21,481 bases of DNA from WQUF01 sp031549885 (GTDB lineage: Bacteria; Bacillota; Clostridia; Clostridiales; Clostridiaceae), in contig JAVBPD010000025.1 in NCBI GenBank assembly GCA_031549885.1, forward strand, positions 1 through 21,481, given 5' to 3'. Both the position numbers and the translations under genes were made by a program. The notes under the pieces were generated by a model. That model saw only the letters and a program-made list of their open reading frames with translations. It had not been told where the DNA came from and searched no databases. Each line of letters begins with the position of its first letter. Within the stretch, counting starts at the first letter, position 1. Shown piece by piece: positions 7,666-13,979 of this stretch.

Positions 7666-7677
7666 TGGTCTGACCTA
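7666..7677. promoter_or_regulatory. Probable GntR/FCD operator palindrome
   Basis: TGGTCTGACCTA contains the perfect palindrome GGTC-T-GACC (7667-7675). Regulators of the FadR/FCD branch typically bind TGGT-N-ACCA-like sites. It lies between the epimerase operon and the divergent GntR-family gene and coincides with the predicted transcription start of the operon (near 7676), a position suited to repression. It also sits just before a TATAAT (7680-7685) usable for the regulator gene, so autoregulation is possible. Confidence 0.6.
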
Positions 7678-7682
7678 TTTAT

Positions 7683-7711
7683 AATATATCATATAAAATT
7701 AACTATTACAA
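7683..7711 (-). promoter_or_regulatory. Candidate sigma-A promoter of the hydroxyproline operon
   Basis: On the - strand TTGTAA (7706-7711) and TATATT (7683-7688) are 17 bases apart. Transcription would begin near 7676 inside the palindromic operator, giving a leader of about 97 bases before ATG 7579. The support is consensus and position only. Confidence 0.5.
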
Positions 7712-7775
7712 TAACCTTAACTTGATAAACATGCCCACAATAATTATAATCAAAATATATTTATTTAAGAAGGGA

Positions 7776-8477
7776 ATGTATTTAACATTGGATGCGTTAA
7801 AAAAAAATAATACTCCTATTAGAATCGTAAATCAAATAATCAAAAACCTTGAAAGTGGAAAATTAAAACCAGGTGATAAGCTTCCCTCAGAGAGAGAATT
7901 GTGTAAAATATATGAAGTTGGCCGCTCTTCAGTTAGAGAAGCTATAAGAATTTTAGTTGTAATGGGTTATCTTGAATCTTATCAAGGCAGAGGAACTTTT
8001 ATTGCCTTTCCTCCTGAAATGGTCGATGTATCGCTTGATGATTTAGATAAATCAATTTTAGAAGCTCCAATTGTTGATTTAATGGAAGCAAGACAAATTC
8101 TAGAAATTTCCATGGTAAAACTTGCAGCTGAACGCTCTGATAATGAAATCATATCTAAATTAAATACATTGCTTAAAAAAATGAAGGAAAGTAAAGATGG
8201 TTCGGATTTTTTAGAATATGACTTAGAATTTCACTTATTGATATCAGAAGCTTCAAATAATATTATATTAAGTGAAATGATGAAATCTTTAATGAATGAG
8301 ATAAACAAGTATAAATCTTACTTTGAAGCAGGTTCACCATGGACTAAAGATGCAACTATAGAAATCACAGATAAGATAATTGAATACATATCAAAAGGAC
8401 AAGGAGATCTTGCTGCAGAAAAAATGCGAGAGCACCTTAACTTAGTATCAACAAATTGGAGAAAAATGAGAAGCTAA
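7776..8477 (+). CDS. GntR-family regulator, FadR/FCD type
   Basis: Transcription factor of 233 aa. The N-terminal winged helix-turn-helix (about residues 12-75) carries the GntR signature LKPGDKLPSERELC and SSVREAIRILVVMGYL, with the wing GRGTF. A helical FCD ligand-binding domain follows (about 85-225), with the ligand motif DLEFH. A later position where FCD proteins usually have EH appears as EITD, so one metal-binding histidine may be missing. It is divergent from the hydroxyproline operon and is its likely regulator, with the effector probably a pathway amino acid. The start is uncertain. ATG 7776 is only one base from AAGGGA, TTG 7788 is better spaced, and ATG 7731 has no ribosome binding site. 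Confidence 0.85.
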   Translation: MYLTLDALKKNNTPIRIVNQIIKNLESGKLKPGDKLPSERELCKIYEVGRSSVREAIRILVVMGYLESYQGRGTFIAFPPEMVDVSLDDLDKSILEAPIVDLMEARQILEISMVKLAAERSDNEIISKLNTLLKKMKESKDGSDFLEYDLEFHLLISEASNNIILSEMMKSLMNEINKYKSYFEAGSPWTKDATIEITDKIIEYISKGQGDLAAEKMREHLNLVSTNWRKMRS

Positions 8478-8484
8478 TTATAGT

Positions 8485-8524
8485 AGTAAAGCGTAAAAAT
8501 CACATTATGCTTTACTTTATTTTT
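8485..8524 (+). terminator. Rho-independent terminator after the GntR gene
   Basis: AGTAAAGCGTAA (8485-8496) pairs with TTATGCTTTACT (8505-8516), 12 pairs with one G-U and an 8-base loop. TTATTTTT follows. It separates the regulator from the cotJ operon. Confidence 0.8.
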
Positions 8525-8606
8525 CGAAAAAATATTTAACTTGTATCATTTTTTTTAGAGTTGAATACCATAGCTAATGAAAGTAAGTATACAAGGGGAT
8601 TATTTA

Positions 8607-8828
8607 ATGAGTAGATTTTACCAAGATAATGATAGACTTTATAGAGATCATGATGATGACGAATCTAAATTAAAACAAAATAAAAACGAAATTAAAAATG
8701 TGGAACTTGCCCAAGCCTATGTACCATTCCAGAAAATAACTAGAATGTATGGACCTGAGGAAAGTCTATATAAAGGAACAATTTTTCCGGATCTGTATAA
8801 GCCATATAAACCATATATGAAAAAATAA
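8607..8828 (+). CDS. cotJA: Spore coat protein CotJA
   Basis: Small protein of 73 aa, rich in tyrosine, proline and charged residues, first of the conserved cotJA-cotJB-cotJC operon. The typical CotJA segment is the AQAYVPFQ...YGPEESLYKGTIFP region at about residues 35-60. The protein is needed for assembly of CotJC in the spore coat of bacilli. The start is ATG at 8607, eight bases after AAGGGG. The in-frame ATG at 8577 has no ribosome binding site. In Bacillus the operon is transcribed by mother-cell sigma-E. Upstream, CATAGCTA (8569-8576) with TCATTTT (8546-8552) resembles that promoter only weakly and with a 16-base spacer. Confidence 0.85.
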   Translation: MSRFYQDNDRLYRDHDDDESKLKQNKNEIKNVELAQAYVPFQKITRMYGPEESLYKGTIFPDLYKPYKPYMKK

Positions 8829-8849
8829 TTATAAAAGGAGATATTTATT

Positions 8850-9122
8850 TTGGATAGAGATAAATTACTAAAAGAACTTACTGAACTTGATTTTATGGCA
8901 ACAGATCTGCAATTATATCTAGATACTCACCCTAACGATATGAATGCACTTGAAAAATTCAACTTTATTTCTAATGAATCAAAAAAAGCAAAAGCTCAAT
9001 ATGAAAAAAAATATGGTCCATTAACTTCTAGCAGTGAATCATTTCAAAAATGGGATTGGGTAAATGACCCATGGCCATGGCAACCAAAGGCAAACTTTAA
9101 TTTAGATATGGAGGATAAATAA
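8850..9122 (+). CDS. cotJB: Spore coat protein CotJB
   Basis: Soluble protein of 90 aa, second gene of the cotJ operon. It shows the CotJB pattern of an N-terminal LTELDFMATDLQLYLDTHP helix and a tryptophan/proline-rich tail around residues 68-78 (WDWVNDPWPWQ). The start is TTG at 8850, nine bases after AAAAGGAG, and there is no competing ATG before residue 16. CotJB is a small coat-associated protein working with CotJA and CotJC. Its biochemical role is not established. It lies 21 bases after cotJA and two bases before cotJC. Confidence 0.87.
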   Translation: MDRDKLLKELTELDFMATDLQLYLDTHPNDMNALEKFNFISNESKKAKAQYEKKYGPLTSSSESFQKWDWVNDPWPWQPKANFNLDMEDK

Positions 9123-9124
9123 TC

Positions 9125-9709
9125 ATGTGGATCTATGAAAAAAAGTTGGAATATCCTATTAAAATAACTAAAACTAATCCAAAGCTTGCAAAGATAATAA
9201 TTACCCAGTATGGCGGCCCAGACGGCGAACTAGGTGCTGCAGTAAGATATCTTAGTCAAAGATACACTATGGTTACACCAATGGCCAAAGCGCTTTTAAC
9301 TGATATTGGAACAGAGGAACTTGCTCACCTTGAAATGGTTGGAACGATAGTAAATCAACTTACAAGAAATGCAAATGCAGATGAAATGAGAGCAGCAGGA
9401 CTTGATCCATATTATGTAGATCATGGCGATGCTGTATACCCACAAAGCGCTGCAGGTATTCCTTTCTCAGCTTCAGCACTTCAATCTAAAGGAGATCCTA
9501 TAACAGATTTATATGAAGATATGGCAGCAGAACAAAAAGCAAGATCCACCTATGAATATATATTAGATCTCACAGATGATGATGCTGTAGCTGATCCAAT
9601 TAAATTTTTAAGAGAAAGAGAAGTTGTGCACTTCCAAAGATTTGGAGAAGCATTAAGATATGTTCAAGACTATATGAAAGAGAAAAAAATGTTCTACATG
9701 GACAAATAA
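9125..9709 (+). CDS. cotJC: Spore coat protein CotJC, manganese-catalase-like
   Basis: Ferritin-like four-helix protein of 194 aa from the manganese catalase family. Metal-ligand candidates are visible in order: the Glu in GELGAAVRYL (about 35), EELAH (about 65-69), an E in DMAAEQKARSTYEYI, and REREVVHFQRF near the C-terminus. Family members sit in the inner spore coat and some break down hydrogen peroxide. The length fits a CotJC, which is shorter than true Mn-catalases. GGAGG ten bases upstream lies in the end of cotJB, so translation is coupled. It is the last gene of the operon, followed by a terminator. Confidence 0.92.
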   Translation: MWIYEKKLEYPIKITKTNPKLAKIIITQYGGPDGELGAAVRYLSQRYTMVTPMAKALLTDIGTEELAHLEMVGTIVNQLTRNANADEMRAAGLDPYYVDHGDAVYPQSAAGIPFSASALQSKGDPITDLYEDMAAEQKARSTYEYILDLTDDDAVADPIKFLREREVVHFQRFGEALRYVQDYMKEKKMFYMDK

Positions 9710-9745
9710 AAATAATTATAATAAATGTATTTCAAATTATTTTTA

Positions 9746-9773
9746 AGGGACTATTTCAATAGTCTCTATTTTT
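9746..9773 (+). terminator. Terminator of the cotJ operon
   Basis: AGGGACTAT (9746-9754) pairs with ATAGTCTCT (9759-9767) around a TTCA loop, nine pairs with one G-U. ATTTTTATTATAT follows. It lies 36 bases after the cotJC stop. Confidence 0.8.
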
Positions 9774-9793
9774 ATTATATAACAAAAAATAGC

Positions 9794-9820
9794 AAAACAA
9801 AGGGACCTTTTGCAGGTCCC
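9794..9820 (-). terminator. Terminator of the small-gene cluster facing cotJ
   Basis: GGGACCT and AGGTCCC (9802-9808 and 9814-9820) form a perfect seven-pair stem with a five-base loop. On the - strand TTTGTTTT follows, while on + it is followed by G-rich sequence, so it works for leftward transcription. It lies about 97 bases after the 107-aa gene's stop. Confidence 0.65.
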
Positions 9821-9884
9821 AAGGGGGATGGGGGTTATGTGTGCTTTCTGGCACTAAGATGAATTTATATCTGTTATCATCTTA
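9821..9884 (-). other. Structured, C-rich 3' untranslated region
   Basis: Between the 107-aa gene and its terminator the - transcript would contain an eight-pair stem TAAGATGA/TCATCTTA (9855-9862 and 9877-9884), a small GTGC/GCAC hairpin (9841-9854), and two runs of five C (9823-9827 and 9830-9834). This is unusually G+C-rich for the window. It may be an RNA-stability element or a 3'-derived small RNA, but no known family is recognised. Confidence 0.3.
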
Positions 9885-9916
9885 TTCATAATTATTATTA
9901 ACTTTATCAATAACTT

Positions 9917-10240
9917 TTATTCATTTTTATCAATAAATTCGCTTTTTTTAATATTTTCATTTTCAAGTAAAGTTACAAAATATTGTATTTCTTTTGCGTA
10001 ACCACTTCTCATCAAAGGTAATAATGCTTTCATAAAGTTTTCTACTTCAATACTTACATTTCCTCTAAAATCAATAGAATCACTATTATAATCAGAATTG
10101 TTTCTTGAAGAAGATCCTTTACCAATATTTCCAAGACCTCCTAGTCCACCCAGTAAATTCATTATGCTATTCATATCAAATCCTTGATTTTGATTGAATG
10201 AACCATTGTGTCTTTCAGTTCTATTTCTTTTTGAAGACAT
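9917..10240 (-). CDS. Small Asn/Gly-rich protein of unknown function
   Basis: Protein of 107 aa, not recognised. The first 60 residues are polar and low in complexity (Asn, Ser, Gly, Arg) around a short hydrophobic MNSIMNLLGGLGGLGNIG stretch. Residues 60-107 look like a folded helical segment (VENFMKALLPLM...IQYFVTLLENENI). There is no signal peptide or clear membrane helix. The start is ATG at 10240, five bases from GGAGGG, a strong ribosome binding site. It is the last of three small leftward genes that converge on cotJC. A spore- or coat-related role is a guess from location and composition. A hairpin lies just before the ribosome binding site. Confidence 0.7.
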   Translation of the reverse strand: MSSKRNRTERHNGSFNQNQGFDMNSIMNLLGGLGGLGNIGKGSSSRNNSDYNSDSIDFRGNVSIEVENFMKALLPLMRSGYAKEIQYFVTLLENENIKKSEFIDKNE

Positions 10241-10259
10241 TATATCCCTCCATATCCAT

Positions 10260-10288
10260 TAATGGAGCCAGCTTTTCTGACTCCATTA
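10260..10288 (-). promoter_or_regulatory. Intercistronic hairpin next to a ribosome binding site
   Basis: On the - transcript AATGGAGTCAG pairs with CTGGCTCCATT around AAAAG, with one more U-A pair outside: 12 pairs, one of them G-U. The 3' arm segment CTCCAT could instead pair with ATGGAG of the downstream ribosome binding site (10246-10253). The two pairings exclude each other. No T-tract follows on -, so it is not a leftward terminator. Confidence 0.5.
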
Positions 10289-10303
10289 TCTTTATTTAAA
10301 CCA

Positions 10304-10492
10304 TTAACAAAAATTTGGTGAACAGAATAAATAGAATATTGCGATTATAAATTCTATACTACAGCTATCAATATCTGTAAATCTATTAAGAACAAGAACA
10401 AATATAGCTAAGCTTTTTAAACTACATCCATTAAAACCACAATTATAACCCATTCCTTCAATTCCTTGTCTTCTACAACAACACTTACTCAT
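10304..10492 (-). CDS. Cysteine-rich small hydrophobic protein, unknown function
   Basis: Protein of 62 aa, not recognised. It has eight cysteines (residues 4-6, 18, 23, 44, 57 and 62), including a CCC run near the N-terminus, and two hydrophobic stretches (about 26-36 and 46-57). It could be membrane-associated or cross-linked in the spore envelope, but this is not shown. Coding status is supported by GGGAGG seven bases before ATG 10492 and by tight packing 17 bases after the preceding gene. The sequence is short, so a sequencing or frameshift artefact cannot be excluded. Confidence 0.6.
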   Translation of the reverse strand: MSKCCCRRQGIEGMGYNCGFNGCSLKSLAIFVLVLNRFTDIDSCSIEFIIAIFYLFCSPNFC

Positions 10493-10509
10493 TTTTTATC
10501 CTCCCTTAA

Positions 10510-10866
10510 TTATAATTTTAATAAGTTTGCAAAATTATTAAATTTGCTTAAATTGTTAAATCCTCCATTTAAGAACAGTGAAAGCATATTTGATAATAAA
10601 TTAGAATCAAAACCAAAATTTCTACCTTTATAATACCTATTTCTATTTTGAAATCCTCCAAATCCTGTGAGTAGACTTGAAATTTGAGGCAAGAAACCAC
10701 TATTAAGTAAATATATTGCTGCAAGAATAAGTAGCATCCTATTCTTACTTGCAAATTTTATTAAAGATTCAATACTATCCATATTATTTAATAATAGCGT
10801 TTCCAAATTTTGACTATTTCCTTTATTATTCGAAAAATACTCTCTGAGATTATTCAAATCTTCCAT
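10510..10866 (-). CDS. Small hydrophobic protein of unknown function
   Basis: Protein of 118 aa, not recognised. A polar N-terminal part (residues 1-40) is followed by a hydrophobic segment NRMLLILAAIYLLNSGFLP (about 42-60) that could cross or sit in a membrane. A Phe/Asn/Gly/Leu-rich tail (60-118) follows, with repeats of the type LLSNMLSLFLNGGFNNL. The start is ATG at 10866, six bases from GGGGAGG. It is first of three small genes transcribed leftward towards cotJC and shares the Asn/Gly-rich style of the 107-aa protein. A role in sporulation is possible from the neighbourhood but unproven. No convincing promoter was found upstream. Confidence 0.7.
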   Translation of the reverse strand: MEDLNNLREYFSNNKGNSQNLETLLLNNMDSIESLIKFASKNRMLLILAAIYLLNSGFLPQISSLLTGFGGFQNRNRYYKGRNFGFDSNLLSNMLSLFLNGGFNNLSKFNNFANLLKL

Positions 10867-10956
10867 CGATGTCCTCCCCTAGTAAAAAGATTCTTTAATC
10901 ATTTGTTCTAATATATACTATTCACTGCCATTTCATTTGCTACAAATTTTACTAAC

Positions 10957-10985
10957 AAAAAAAAGTTCTCTAAATTAGAGAACTT
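10957..10985 (-). terminator. Terminator of the lon-ysxC unit
   Basis: On the - strand AAGTTCTCT pairs with AGAGAACTT (10963-10971 and 10977-10985), nine perfect pairs with a five-base loop and a run of eight T after it. The hairpin includes the ysxC stop codon and last codons. Confidence 0.85.
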
Positions 10986-11583
10986 CTAAGGTTTTACCTA
11001 TTTCATCTATTAAAATTTGATTGTTTAATTTTGAATGAGAAGAATGTACAATTATACAATCCTCTTTAACACTCAATTTTTTACTTATGACTTTTATGTT
11101 TTTTATAATTTCACTTTTATTTAACTTATCTGCTTTAGTTGCAATGATTTTAAACGGTAAATTATAAAACTTAATCCATTTTATCATAAGTTCATCGTCA
11201 GAATTAGGAATGCGTCTAATATCTAATAGCAAAAAAATTGTTTTAAGATTTGTAGTATTTTTAAAATATACATCGATAACTTTACTTAAACTAGCTCTTT
11301 CTAATTTAGATAACTTTGCATAGCCATAACCAGGTAAATCCACAAAATAAAACAAATCATTTATTAAATAAAAATTTACTGTCTTAGTTTTGCCAGGATT
11401 AGAACTTGTTTTAGCAAGGCCCTTCCTATTGCATAAACAGTTAATTAATGATGATTTGCCTACATTACTTCTTCCTATAAAGGCAAATTCATCTCTTTTT
11501 ATCTCAGGGTATTGATTAAAGAGCACTGCAGATGTGATGAATTCAGATTTAACTATTCTATAATTATAAGTAATATCATTCAT
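10975..11583 (-). CDS. ysxC: Ribosome-biogenesis GTPase YsxC/EngB
   Basis: Essential small GTPase of 202 aa that helps assemble the 50S ribosomal subunit. G1 is GRSNVGKSS at residues 37-45, G3 DLPGYG at 82-87, and G4 TKAD at 149-152, all intact. The SNPGKTKTVNFY segment at 61-72 (G2 region) is typical of YsxC/EngB. The start is ATG at 11583, overlapping the lon stop by eight bases, so translation is coupled to lon. The order lonB-lon-ysxC is the same as in Bacillus subtilis. Length and motifs are standard. Confidence 0.95.
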   Translation of the reverse strand: MNDITYNYRIVKSEFITSAVLFNQYPEIKRDEFAFIGRSNVGKSSLINCLCNRKGLAKTSSNPGKTKTVNFYLINDLFYFVDLPGYGYAKLSKLERASLSKVIDVYFKNTTNLKTIFLLLDIRRIPNSDDELMIKWIKFYNLPFKIIATKADKLNKSEIIKNIKVISKKLSVKEDCIIVHSSHSKLNNQILIDEIGKTLEVL

Positions 11584-13894
11584 TTATCAAAACAATATCT
11601 ATGGCTTCTTTTACCATAGTGATCGAAATAAACTCAAGCTTTTCTTTAATCTCCATTGGTATTTTAATTAAATCTTTTTCATTCATCTTTGGGAAAATTA
11701 TAGTATTAATTCCTGCTCTATATGCAGCCATGACTTTTTCTTTAAGCCCTCCTATTTCAAGTACCCTTCCAGTTAAAGTTATCTCACCTGTCATCGCAAC
11801 ATTTGATCTGGCCTTTTTGTTAGATAGTGCAGAAACCATAGCAACTGCTAAAGCTACTCCAGCTGATGGCCCATCTTTTGGCACAGCTCCTTCAGGAAAA
11901 TGTACATGTATATCTCTTGTAGAATAAAACTCACAATCAACATCTAGCTCTTTACAATTAGATCTTATAAAGCTATAAGCTGCTCTTGCAGATTCTTTCA
12001 TCACGTCTCCAAGTTGACCAGTTAATTCAAGCTTACCATTTCCATCCATAACAACAACCTCAACAGGAAGCGTATCACCTCCATAAGAAGTCCACGCCAT
12101 GCCATTAACCATTCCAACACAATTATTCATTTGAACTTTATCATATGAATAAATCTCTGGGCCTAAATGATTTATTACAAATTCATTATCTATATTAATA
12201 TCTTTGCCATGACCTAAAGTAATTTCCTTAATTGCACTCCTTACTAGTTTTGAAAGCTTTCTCTCAAGCTCTCTTACTCCAGATTCTCTAGTGTAAAACT
12301 CAATTATATATCTTAAGGACGCATCAGAAAATTTAATATATGAATTATCCACAGTATGTTCATTTAAAATCTTTGGAATAAGATGTAGTTTAGCAATATT
12401 AAATTTTTCTTCAAAGGTATAACTAGATAATTCTATAACTTCCATTCTATCAAGAAGAGGCGTTGGGATAGTGTGAAGTGTATTTGCAGTTGTTATAAAC
12501 ATAACTTTAGATAAATCAAATTCTACTTCTAAATAGTGATCCCTGAACATATAATTTTGTTCACTATCAAGAATTTCTAAAAGTGCAGCAGATGGATCAC
12601 CTCTATAATCACTGCTTATTTTATCCACTTCATCCAATAGAAAAAGCGGATTTTTTGACTTTGATTTTTTTATTCCATAAATAATCCTACCAGGCATGGA
12701 GCCAATGTATGTTTTTCTATGCCCTCTTATTTCTGCTTCATCATTAACTCCACCTAATGAAATTCTAACAAAATTTCTATTTATGGATTCGGCAATTGAC
12801 TTTGCGATAGATGTTTTTCCTACACCTGGAGGTCCAACTAAACAAATTATTGGTCCTTTTAGAGATTTGCTCATCTTTCTAACTGCTAAATATTCAATAA
12901 TTCTCTCCTTAACATCCTCAAGCCCAAAATGGTCATGATCAAGCTTCTCTTTAACTTTTACTAGATCATAAACTTCTTTTGTTTCAATATTCCAAGGCAA
13001 GCTAACTATCCAATCTAAATAAGTCTTTATTACTCCACCTTCAGAAGAAAAACTCCCCACAGACTCAAGCCTATCCAATTCATAAAGAGCCTTTTCTTTA
13101 ACTTCTTTTTCAAGCTTTAATTTAACTATTTTAGATTTATAAGAATTAATTTCCTTTTTATCTTCATCTTCTTCCCCAAGCTCTTCTTGAATTGCTTTCA
13201 TTTGCTCTTTTAAGTAATAGTCCTTTTGCATCTTGTCAATTTTATTTTTAATCTTATTTCCAATTCTTAACTCAATTTTTACTATATCAACTTCAGTTTT
13301 TAAAATATGCAATACTTTTTCCAATCTTTTATTGATATCTAAAAGTCCTAATAATATCTGCTTTTCTTCATTCTTTAACATTAAACAAGAACATATAGTA
13401 TCACAAAATACATCATAATCTTCAATCTCTTCAAGGCTATTCACAATATCTAATGATGCTGAATCTGTAAGCTTAATATATTCTTTAAAATATTTTTTTA
13501 TATTTCTCACTAAAGCTTCTTGATTTTTATCTTTTTCTTTTTCTTCCTTTTTAATAACATTAATTTCAGCTCTCACAAAAGGATCTTCAACATCAAATTT
13601 TATTAATTCAGCTCTATATAAACCTTCTACCAATACCTTTATTGTATTTTCAGGCATTTTGAGTATTTGTCTAATCATGCATATTGTGCCAATTTTACTT
13701 AAGTCGTCTATGTTAGGATTTTCTACTCCTGCGGATTTTTGGCCTACTAAAAAAACTTCCTGATCATTAATCATTGCTTCTTCAAGAGCAAGTATAGACT
13801 TTTTTCTTCCTACATCAAAATGAAGAACCATGTGAGGAAATATGGTTAAACCTCTCAATGGTATAAGTGGAATTACTTTAGACTTTACTTCCAT
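11576..13894 (-). CDS. lon: ATP-dependent protease LonA
   Basis: Cytosolic serine protease of 772 aa that degrades misfolded and regulatory proteins. The N-terminal substrate-recognition domain spans about residues 1-200, a coiled helical linker 200-310, and the AAA+ module has Walker A GPPGVGKT at 354-361 and Walker B LFLLDEVD near 417-424. The C-terminal protease has S677 in KDGPSAG and K720 in LKEKVMAA, 43 residues apart as in E. coli Lon. The start is ATG at 13894 with AAAAGAGGT nine bases upstream. The TTG at 13915 lies before that site. A good sigma-A promoter lies about 40 bases upstream, and no CtsR or CIRCE box was seen. Confidence 0.96.
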   Translation of the reverse strand: MEVKSKVIPLIPLRGLTIFPHMVLHFDVGRKKSILALEEAMINDQEVFLVGQKSAGVENPNIDDLSKIGTICMIRQILKMPENTIKVLVEGLYRAELIKFDVEDPFVRAEINVIKKEEKEKDKNQEALVRNIKKYFKEYIKLTDSASLDIVNSLEEIEDYDVFCDTICSCLMLKNEEKQILLGLLDINKRLEKVLHILKTEVDIVKIELRIGNKIKNKIDKMQKDYYLKEQMKAIQEELGEEDEDKKEINSYKSKIVKLKLEKEVKEKALYELDRLESVGSFSSEGGVIKTYLDWIVSLPWNIETKEVYDLVKVKEKLDHDHFGLEDVKERIIEYLAVRKMSKSLKGPIICLVGPPGVGKTSIAKSIAESINRNFVRISLGGVNDEAEIRGHRKTYIGSMPGRIIYGIKKSKSKNPLFLLDEVDKISSDYRGDPSAALLEILDSEQNYMFRDHYLEVEFDLSKVMFITTANTLHTIPTPLLDRMEVIELSSYTFEEKFNIAKLHLIPKILNEHTVDNSYIKFSDASLRYIIEFYTRESGVRELERKLSKLVRSAIKEITLGHGKDINIDNEFVINHLGPEIYSYDKVQMNNCVGMVNGMAWTSYGGDTLPVEVVVMDGNGKLELTGQLGDVMKESARAAYSFIRSNCKELDVDCEFYSTRDIHVHFPEGAVPKDGPSAGVALAVAMVSALSNKKARSNVAMTGEITLTGRVLEIGGLKEKVMAAYRAGINTIIFPKMNEKDLIKIPMEIKEKLEFISITMVKEAIDIVLINE

Positions 13895-13934
13895 TATCTC
13901 TATACCTCTTTTCAATAAATATACTAATCAAGAC

Positions 13935-13963
13935 ATTATACCCTGAATAAATTAATTTTTCAA
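13935..13963 (-). promoter_or_regulatory. Sigma-A promoter of lon-ysxC
   Basis: On the - strand TTGAAA (13958-13963) and a perfect TATAAT (13935-13940) are 17 bases apart, with transcription starting near 13928. It lies in the gap between lonB and lon and gives lon an expression source independent of lonB. Confidence 0.7.
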
Positions 13964-13979
13964 TTAATACTTATAATAC

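Noticed and set aside
8546..8576. Sigma-E promoter for cotJA
   Set aside because: Only a partial -10 match and a spacer slightly too long, so it was kept as a comment and not called as a feature.
10569..10754. Alternative frame on - inside the 118-aa gene
   Set aside because: No start signal, and the other frame has a strong ribosome binding site.
10867..10956. Sigma-G-like TGAATA box before the 118-aa gene
   Set aside because: A good -35 resemblance, but no acceptable -10 at the right distance.
11601..11927. Open frame on + opposite the end of lon
   Set aside because: It is antisense to the conserved protease domain, a composition shadow in A+T-rich DNA.
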